Shown here in pieces: positions 59,640 to 64,000 of a stretch of DNA of 64,000 nt. The first letter of the stretch is position 1. Each line of letters begins with the position of its first letter. A model generated the notes under the pieces. The model was not told the DNA's origin. It worked only from the letters and a program-made list of their open reading frames with translations, and did no database searches. The translations under genes were made by a program, and so were the position numbers. Origin of the DNA: Micromonospora kangleipakensis (GTDB taxonomy: Bacteria; Actinomycetota; Actinomycetes; Mycobacteriales; Micromonosporaceae). The DNA lies in NCBI RefSeq assembly GCF_004217615.1, contig NZ_SHLD01000001.1, forward strand, positions 2,232,001 to 2,296,000. The letters run 5' to 3'.

Positions 59640-59697
59640 TTGAACGCGTTCAAATTGAGGTTGGGCTCAGCGTAGGACAGTTTTTGAACATGTTCAA
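59640..59697 (-). promoter_or_regulatory. Twin TTGAACNNGTTCAA operators
   Basis: TTGAACGCGTTCAA (59640-59653) and TTGAACATGTTCAA (59684-59697) are perfect 14-bp palindromes with 44 bp between centres. They lie 14-71 bases before the ATG of the first gene of the membrane-DCC-TetR operon, covering its likely promoter. The TetR protein of that operon is the obvious candidate to bind them. Confidence 0.85.
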
Positions 59698-59801
59698 GAC
59701 GGTCTGGCGCGGTCGTCCGTGGCCGGACCCGGCCCCGCCCGGTATCGTCGCCTCGGCGCCGATCGACGGTCGCGGAATCGGTTCTCTCACTAGGGCGGGT
59801 C

Positions 59802-60158
59802 ATGCAGGTCGGAACGCGCGAGGCGGGGCCCGGCCAGGTGGTCCTCGCCCCGGTCGGCGAGATCGACATGGCCAGCGTCCCGGTGTTCGATCAGGTGCTG
59901 GACGCTCTCCTCGACCGGCCCGGGGTGGTGGAGATCCTGATCGATCTGACCGACGTCCTGTTCCTCGACTCGACCGGGGTGGCCGCCCTGCTGCGCGGCG
60001 CGGCCGAGGCGGTCGGCCGCGGCGCGACCCTGCGGGTGGCCAACCCGCGGCCGGTGGTGGCCCGGGTCCTGCGGATCACCGCAGTGGACGTCCTGCTCGG
60101 CTTGACCGACGGCGACGGCCGCTCCACCGCCGGGCCGGGCTGGCGCGGGCTCAGCTGA
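59802..60158 (+). CDS. Anti-sigma factor antagonist (STAS domain)
   Basis: 118 residues. The STAS fold starts VLAPVGEIDMASVPVFDQVL and contains the phosphorylatable Ser in LDSTGVAALL (about residue 57). In SpoIIAA/RsbV proteins that Ser is phosphorylated by an anti-sigma kinase and restored by a PP2C/SpoIIE phosphatase. A SpoIIE-type phosphatase gene lies convergent, 12 bp away at its 3' end, so the two may be partners. The kinase and the sigma factor are not in the window. Confidence 0.92.
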   Translation: MQVGTREAGPGQVVLAPVGEIDMASVPVFDQVLDALLDRPGVVEILIDLTDVLFLDSTGVAALLRGAAEAVGRGATLRVANPRPVVARVLRITAVDVLLGLTDGDGRSTAGPGWRGLS

Positions 60159-60170
60159 CCGGGGCCGGTG

Positions 60171-61373
60171 TCACGGCTCGGCCCGGGCCGTGGCCCCGCC
60201 CGACCACTCCACCAGCACGATCGTCTCGTCGTCCCGGGACGCGCCGCCCCGGTGCTCGGCTACCGCCCGGTTCAACCGCCGCAGCGTCTCAGGGGCGGGC
60301 AGGCCGGAGCGGATGTGCCGTTCGGCCAGGTCCGCCAGACGGGGCAGCCCGAACATCTCCCCGGCCGCGTTTCGGGCCTCGGTCACCCCGTCCGTGTGCA
60401 GCAGCAGCCGGTCGCCCGGCTCCAGCCGAACCTCCGCCACCGTCGTCGGACCCGCCGACACGCCGAGCGGGGCCCGGCGGCCACCGGCCAGCGCCCGCAC
60501 CGCCCGGCCGTGACGCAGCACCACCGGGGCGGGATGCCCGGCGTTGACGTACCGGAGGGTGCCGGTGGCGGTGTCAAGGTCGGCGAGCACCCCGGTCACG
60601 AAGCGTCCGTCGGTCCACTGCGCGCGGATCGCCGCGTCGACCGCCGTCGCCTGGTCGGGCAGGTCCGCTCCGGCCCGCCGGGCCGCCCGGAGCGCGGACA
60701 GCGCGACCGAGGTGGTGAGCACCGCGGGCAGCCCGTGCCCCACGCCGTCCATGATCGCCAGCGCGGTCCGTGGACCGTTCAGCGAGTAGTCGAAGGCGTC
60801 CCCGCCCACCTCGTAGCAGGGTTCCAGGATGGCGCTGACCACCACCGTGTCGGTGGCGAAGGTGAGCGGCGGCAGCAGTTGCCAGAGCAGCTCGGCCGAG
60901 ACGGTCATCGGGCGGCTGCGGCGGGTCCGGTGCAGGACGTCGGCGTACGCCGCCTTGCTGGCCACCAGGTGACCGATCAGCCCGGCGATCAGCCGGGCAC
61001 CGTCGTGTACGGCCTCGTCGGTCGGGTCGAGACCGGGCGGGAGGAGCATCTCCAGCAGCCCCAGCCGGTCGGTGCCGTCCACCACCGGCACCCAGAGCCG
61101 CCCGTCCTGCCCGGCGCGCACCCGCACCTCGGTGTAGGCACGGCCGGGCAGGCTGGTGTCGATCGGCAGCGGCAGCGGCGCCGGCCGGCCCGGGCCGGGC
61201 AGTGGGTGCAGCGACTCCTGCTCGGCGTCGACCAGGTAGGTCGTCACCGTGACGCCGAGCCCGTCCAGCGCCGCGTCCACCACGGTCGTGAGCTGGTCCG
61301 GCGGCAGTCGGTGCGACCGGAAGAGCAGGTCGGCCAGCGCGCGGAGCCAGGGCTCGGTGGTGGTCATTCCCAC
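60171..61373 (-). CDS. SpoIIE-type PP2C phosphatase with an N-terminal sensor domain
   Basis: 400 residues from GTG 61373 (ATG 61367 possible). Residues about 20-150 resemble a GAF-like sensor with a short alpha/beta pattern (GVTVTTYLVDAEQESLHP). The SpoIIE phosphatase domain follows: SAILEPCYEVGGDAFDYSL with its first metal-binding Asp, AIMDGVGHGLPAVL with the second, and DRLLLHTDGVTEARNAAG and DDETIVLVEW with the others. This set dephosphorylates STAS antagonists in partner-switching pathways. It sits convergent with the STAS gene, so the two may act together. Confidence 0.9.
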   Translation of the reverse strand: MGMTTTEPWLRALADLLFRSHRLPPDQLTTVVDAALDGLGVTVTTYLVDAEQESLHPLPGPGRPAPLPLPIDTSLPGRAYTEVRVRAGQDGRLWVPVVDGTDRLGLLEMLLPPGLDPTDEAVHDGARLIAGLIGHLVASKAAYADVLHRTRRSRPMTVSAELLWQLLPPLTFATDTVVVSAILEPCYEVGGDAFDYSLNGPRTALAIMDGVGHGLPAVLTTSVALSALRAARRAGADLPDQATAVDAAIRAQWTDGRFVTGVLADLDTATGTLRYVNAGHPAPVVLRHGRAVRALAGGRRAPLGVSAGPTTVAEVRLEPGDRLLLHTDGVTEARNAAGEMFGLPRLADLAERHIRSGLPAPETLRRLNRAVAEHRGGASRDDETIVLVEWSGGATARAEP

Positions 61374-61406
61374 GGTGTACCCCGGATCGGGCCTGGTCAG
61401 ACCAGT

Positions 61407-62858
61407 TCAGCCGGCGATGCCGAGCACCTGCGCCGCCGCCCGGCCATTGGCGTGGCTGGCGCCGTACGTGCTGACGAACGCCCGGGCGCCGGTCGGCCGC
61501 CAGCGACCCGGCCAGCCCATCTCCACCACGATGACCGGATGCGTGGCGGCGAGCGCGTCGACCAGCTCCGGGCCGCCCGGGAGCCGGTGCAGGTGCCGGC
61601 CGACCAGCACGATCGGCCGGTCTCCGGCGAGCCGGCGCAGGGCCTCCGGGTCGGTCTCGCCGGCCACCGCGCGGACCTCCTCGGCGTCGGCGAGGTGCGG
61701 GCCCAGCCCCCACGGAACCCGGCCCTCGGCGATGGTGGAATCCGCGTGCAGCTGCACCACGAGCGGCTTGGCCAGCTCGGCGACGTCGCCCTCGACGCGT
61801 ACCGCCCGGAGCGCGGCGGCGTACCCGAGCCCGTCGACGCCGGGCTTCGGCATGCCGGGGGCGCTGGTCCAGGTGGCCAGGTCGGTGGCGCGCCCGGCGG
61901 CCTCCTCGACCCGGCCCCGGTCCAGCCGGCCGGCGGTGAGCGCCTCGACGATCTCCGTCGCCACCCGCTCGACGAGGTCGGCGTCGACCTTCGCGCCGAT
62001 GCAGAGCAGGTCGGCCCCGGCGGCCAGGGCCCGGACGGCGGCCGGACCGACGCCGCCCGCGGCCAGCGCGGCGCCCTTCATCTCCAGCGCGTCGGTGATC
62101 ACGGTGCCGGTGAAGCCGTACTCCCGGCGGAGGAGGTCGACCAGGACCGCCCGGCTGAAGGTGGCCGGGCCGTCGCCGGTCAGCGCCGGCACCCGGATGT
62201 GCGCGGTCATCACCGCGCGGACGCCGGCGTCGACGACGGCCGCGAACGGCGGCAGGTCCCGCTGGCGCAGCAGGGCCGGCGGCACGTCGACGGTCGGCAG
62301 CTCGTGGTGGGAGTCGGCGACGGTCGCGCCGTGGCCGGGAAAGTGCTTCGCGCAGGCGGCCACCCCGGCCGACTGGAGGCCGGCCACCGCCGCGGCCGAG
62401 TGGGCGGCCACCCGGGCCGGGTCGGCACCGAACGAGCGGGTGCCGATGACCGGGTTCTCGTCCGCGGTGTTGACGTCGACGGTGGGGGCCAGGTCGACGG
62501 TGATGCCGAGGGCGGCCAGCTCCGCGCCGATCGCCGCGTAGACCTGGCGGGTCAGCACCACGTCGTCGACCGCGCCGAGCGCGGCGTTGCCGGGGTACGG
62601 GCTGCCGGTGGCGTGGGCCAGCCGGGTGACGTCACCGCCCTCCTCGTCGATCGCGATGATGACGTCCGGCCGGCCGGCCCGCAGCGCGGCGGTGCCCGCC
62701 GCCACCTGGGCCGGGTCGTGGATGTTGGTGCCGAACAGGGTGTGCCCGGCGAGCCCCTCGGCCAGCAGGTCCACCGCCCAGTCGGGCGGGACCGGCCCCT
62801 GGTACGCGGCGAGCAGGGTGCCCAGCGCGAGCCGGCGAAGTCCTGGATCCAACCCCAC
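61407..62858 (-). CDS. nagZ: Family 3 glycoside hydrolase, NagZ type
   Basis: 483 residues from GTG 62858, with GAAAGGGGCAACAC before it; the frame continues upstream but without family signal. The GH3 N-terminal barrel has the NagZ motif KHFPGHGATVADSHHELPT, with the Asp-His dyad unique to beta-N-acetylglucosaminidases, and the nucleophile Asp in VITDALEMKG. A C-terminal domain of about 130 residues follows, as in actinomycete NagZ. It removes N-acetylglucosamine from cell-wall muropeptides or chitin-derived sugars. The divergent ROK regulator gene is the expected controller. Confidence 0.9.
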   Translation of the reverse strand: MGLDPGLRRLALGTLLAAYQGPVPPDWAVDLLAEGLAGHTLFGTNIHDPAQVAAGTAALRAGRPDVIIAIDEEGGDVTRLAHATGSPYPGNAALGAVDDVVLTRQVYAAIGAELAALGITVDLAPTVDVNTADENPVIGTRSFGADPARVAAHSAAAVAGLQSAGVAACAKHFPGHGATVADSHHELPTVDVPPALLRQRDLPPFAAVVDAGVRAVMTAHIRVPALTGDGPATFSRAVLVDLLRREYGFTGTVITDALEMKGAALAAGGVGPAAVRALAAGADLLCIGAKVDADLVERVATEIVEALTAGRLDRGRVEEAAGRATDLATWTSAPGMPKPGVDGLGYAAALRAVRVEGDVAELAKPLVVQLHADSTIAEGRVPWGLGPHLADAEEVRAVAGETDPEALRRLAGDRPIVLVGRHLHRLPGGPELVDALAATHPVIVVEMGWPGRWRPTGARAFVSTYGASHANGRAAAQVLGIAG

Positions 62859-62998
62859 GTGTTGCCCCTTTCGGTGCCGGACGGCACGAGTGTCGCACCG
62901 GAGCGGCCGTCCCGGACGGCGTCGCTGCCGGGTCGTCCGAAGACTCCGGATCCGGGTGGCCGATACGCTAGCGGGCACCCGTCTGCAGGTTTTTGTGG

Positions 62999-63015
62999 TT
63001 AGCAAAGTTTACTGA
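62999..63015. promoter_or_regulatory. Probable ROK operator between nagZ and the ROK gene
   Basis: TTAGCAAAGTTTACTGA is an imperfect palindrome (TTAGCAAA against TTTACTGA, six of eight pairs) in an AT-rich island, 17 bases before the ROK start. NagC/ROK sites in actinomycetes have the same look. It could control both genes of the 173-bp divergent spacer. Confidence 0.6.
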
Positions 63016-63031
63016 AAATAGAGGACGTGGC

Positions 63032-64000
63032 ATGAGTGCGACCCGGCTGCCCGGCACCCCCCGCCTGTTGCGGGCGCTCAACGACCGCGCGGCGCTGGAG
63101 CTCCTCCTCGAGCAAGGCCCCCTCACCCGGGCCCGGCTCGGCGAGCTGACCGGGCTGTCCAAGGTCACCGCCTCCCAGCTGGTGGAGCGGCTGGAGGAGC
63201 GGGGCCTGGTCACCCGGGTCGGCGAGCAGGCCGGCGGGCGGGGCCCGAACGCCCAGCTCTACGCGGTCCGGCCGGGCAGCGCCCACGTGGTCGGGGTGGA
63301 CGTCGGCGCGGAGCGGGTGGTGGCGGCCTGCGCCGACATCACCGGCGCGGTGATCGGTCGGGTCGAGCAGTCCACGAAGGACACCGACGACCCGGTGGGC
63401 GTGGTGCACAACGCGGTGGTGCGGGCGGCGAGCAGCGCGGGCGCGGAGCTGTCCAGCGTACGGCGGATCGTGCTCGGCACCCCCGGCCTGGTCGACCCGG
63501 GCACCGGGGACATCACCTTCGCGTTCAACCTGCCGCGCTGGCACAGCGGCCTGCTCGCCGCGCTCCGCGAGGACCTGCACACCCCGGTGGTCTTCGAGAA
63601 CGACGTCAACCTCGCCGCCGTCGCCGAGGCGCAGTCCGGCGCCGCGCAGGGTGTGTCGGACTTCGTGCTGGTCTGGGTGGGGGCGGGCGTCGGCCTGGCG
63701 ATCGTGCTCGGCGGCCGGCTGCACCACGGCAGCAGCGGCGCGGCCGGCGAGATCGGCTACCTTCCGGTCCCCGGGGCGTCGATCCCGCGGGACGTCTCCA
63801 AGCGGGCCAAGCCGGCGTTTCAGCAGCTCGCCGGCGCCGACGCGGTCGGTGCGGTCGCCGCCGAGCACGGCTTCGCCGCCGACACCGCGGCCGACGCGGT
63901 GCGCGCCGCCATCGCCGCCGGCGCGGCGGGCGGACCGGTCCTCGACGAGTTGGCCCGCCGGCTGGCTCTCGGGGTGGCCAGCACCTGCGTGGTGCTCGAT
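63032..64000 (+). CDS. ROK family transcriptional regulator, 3' partial
   Basis: At least 323 residues from ATG 63032; the window ends before the stop. A winged helix-turn-helix opens the protein (LTRARLGELTGLSKVTASQLVERLEERGLV, kept here as its ends LTRARLGEL and ERLEERGLV). The ROK sugar-kinase-like fold follows: VVGVDVGAERVVAACADI, then VLGTPGLVDPGTG, VVFENDVNLAAVAEAQSGAA and VGAGVGLAIVLGG. Proteins of this type bind sugars such as N-acetylglucosamine or glucose and regulate uptake or hydrolysis genes. nagZ is divergent, 173 bp away, which fits. Confidence 0.9.
   Translation, partial: MSATRLPGTPRLLRALNDRAALELLLEQGPLTRARLGELTGLSKVTASQLVERLEERGLVTRVGEQAGGRGPNAQLYAVRPGSAHVVGVDVGAERVVAACADITGAVIGRVEQSTKDTDDPVGVVHNAVVRAASSAGAELSSVRRIVLGTPGLVDPGTGDITFAFNLPRWHSGLLAALREDLHTPVVFENDVNLAAVAEAQSGAAQGVSDFVLVWVGAGVGLAIVLGGRLHHGSSGAAGEIGYLPVPGASIPRDVSKRAKPAFQQLAGADAVGAVAAEHGFAADTAADAVRAAIAAGAAGGPVLDELARRLALGVASTCVVLD

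Noticed and set aside
59732..60547. Plus-strand frame extending across the STAS gene region in another phase
   Set aside because: It is Arg/Pro-rich, and the STAS protein in its own frame is complete, with LDSTG and a proper start.
60168..63002. A 944-residue plus-strand open frame opposite the SpoIIE and nagZ genes
   Set aside because: No protein-like pattern. The minus-strand genes contain complete phosphatase and NagZ motifs.

Overview
The window looks like chromosome from a high-GC actinomycete, most likely Micromonosporaceae (Micromonospora-like). This rests on strongly G/C-biased third codon positions, frequent GTG starts, ATGA/GTGA stop-start overlaps and several familiar actinomycete families: YcnI, DUF664-type DinB, XRE/TPR regulators, an ECF41-type sigma factor and ROK-NagZ. 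It is an inference from sequence features; no database was searched.

Layout. 1-11.2 kb is conserved backbone: a zinc-finger protein cut by the window edge, a copper pair (CopC-CopD fusion and YcnI), a membrane protein, a GT87-type glycosyltransferase, a stand-alone TnpB, oligoribonuclease (orn), tRNA-His, two tandem L,D-transpeptidase lipoproteins and tRNA-Lys. 11.2-18.1 kb is a decayed island in tRNA-Lys. The last 48 bp of the tRNA region recur exactly at 18054-18101. A tyrosine-integrase remnant lies just inside the tRNA end, and the cargo is an NAD-binding protein, a TetR regulator, a DinB protein and a lipoprotein. 18.1-26 kb is a scrap yard of IS110- and IS3-like remnants and frameshifted genes around an intact PadR/ABC/FtsX export operon, a PP2C-like protein and a DoxX-like protein. 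25.8-28.3 kb holds a polar amino-acid ABC importer.

29.3-35.7 kb holds the most unusual locus: a secreted lysozyme-like protein, then an EACC1 gene followed 3 bp later by a 1441-residue protein. That protein joins an N-terminal caspase domain to four EccC/FtsK-like P-loop modules. A sigma factor that has lost region 2 follows. The group resembles the NTP-dependent 'effector-associated' conflict systems described for multicellular bacteria.

36-47 kb is accessory DNA with small hypothetical genes, DinB/YdeI/DUF1877 proteins, several frameshifted genes, an XRE-TPR regulator with a flavoprotein, and a short dispersed repeat in the spacers. 47-64 kb returns to backbone: aldo/keto reductase with epimerase and LysR; a Clp-N/HTH protein with twin operators; a two-component system; a glycosyltransferase/DUF2064/methyltransferase operon; a membrane protein-DCC-TetR operon with twin palindromes; STAS and SpoIIE-type signalling; and a divergent NagZ/ROK pair cut by the window end.
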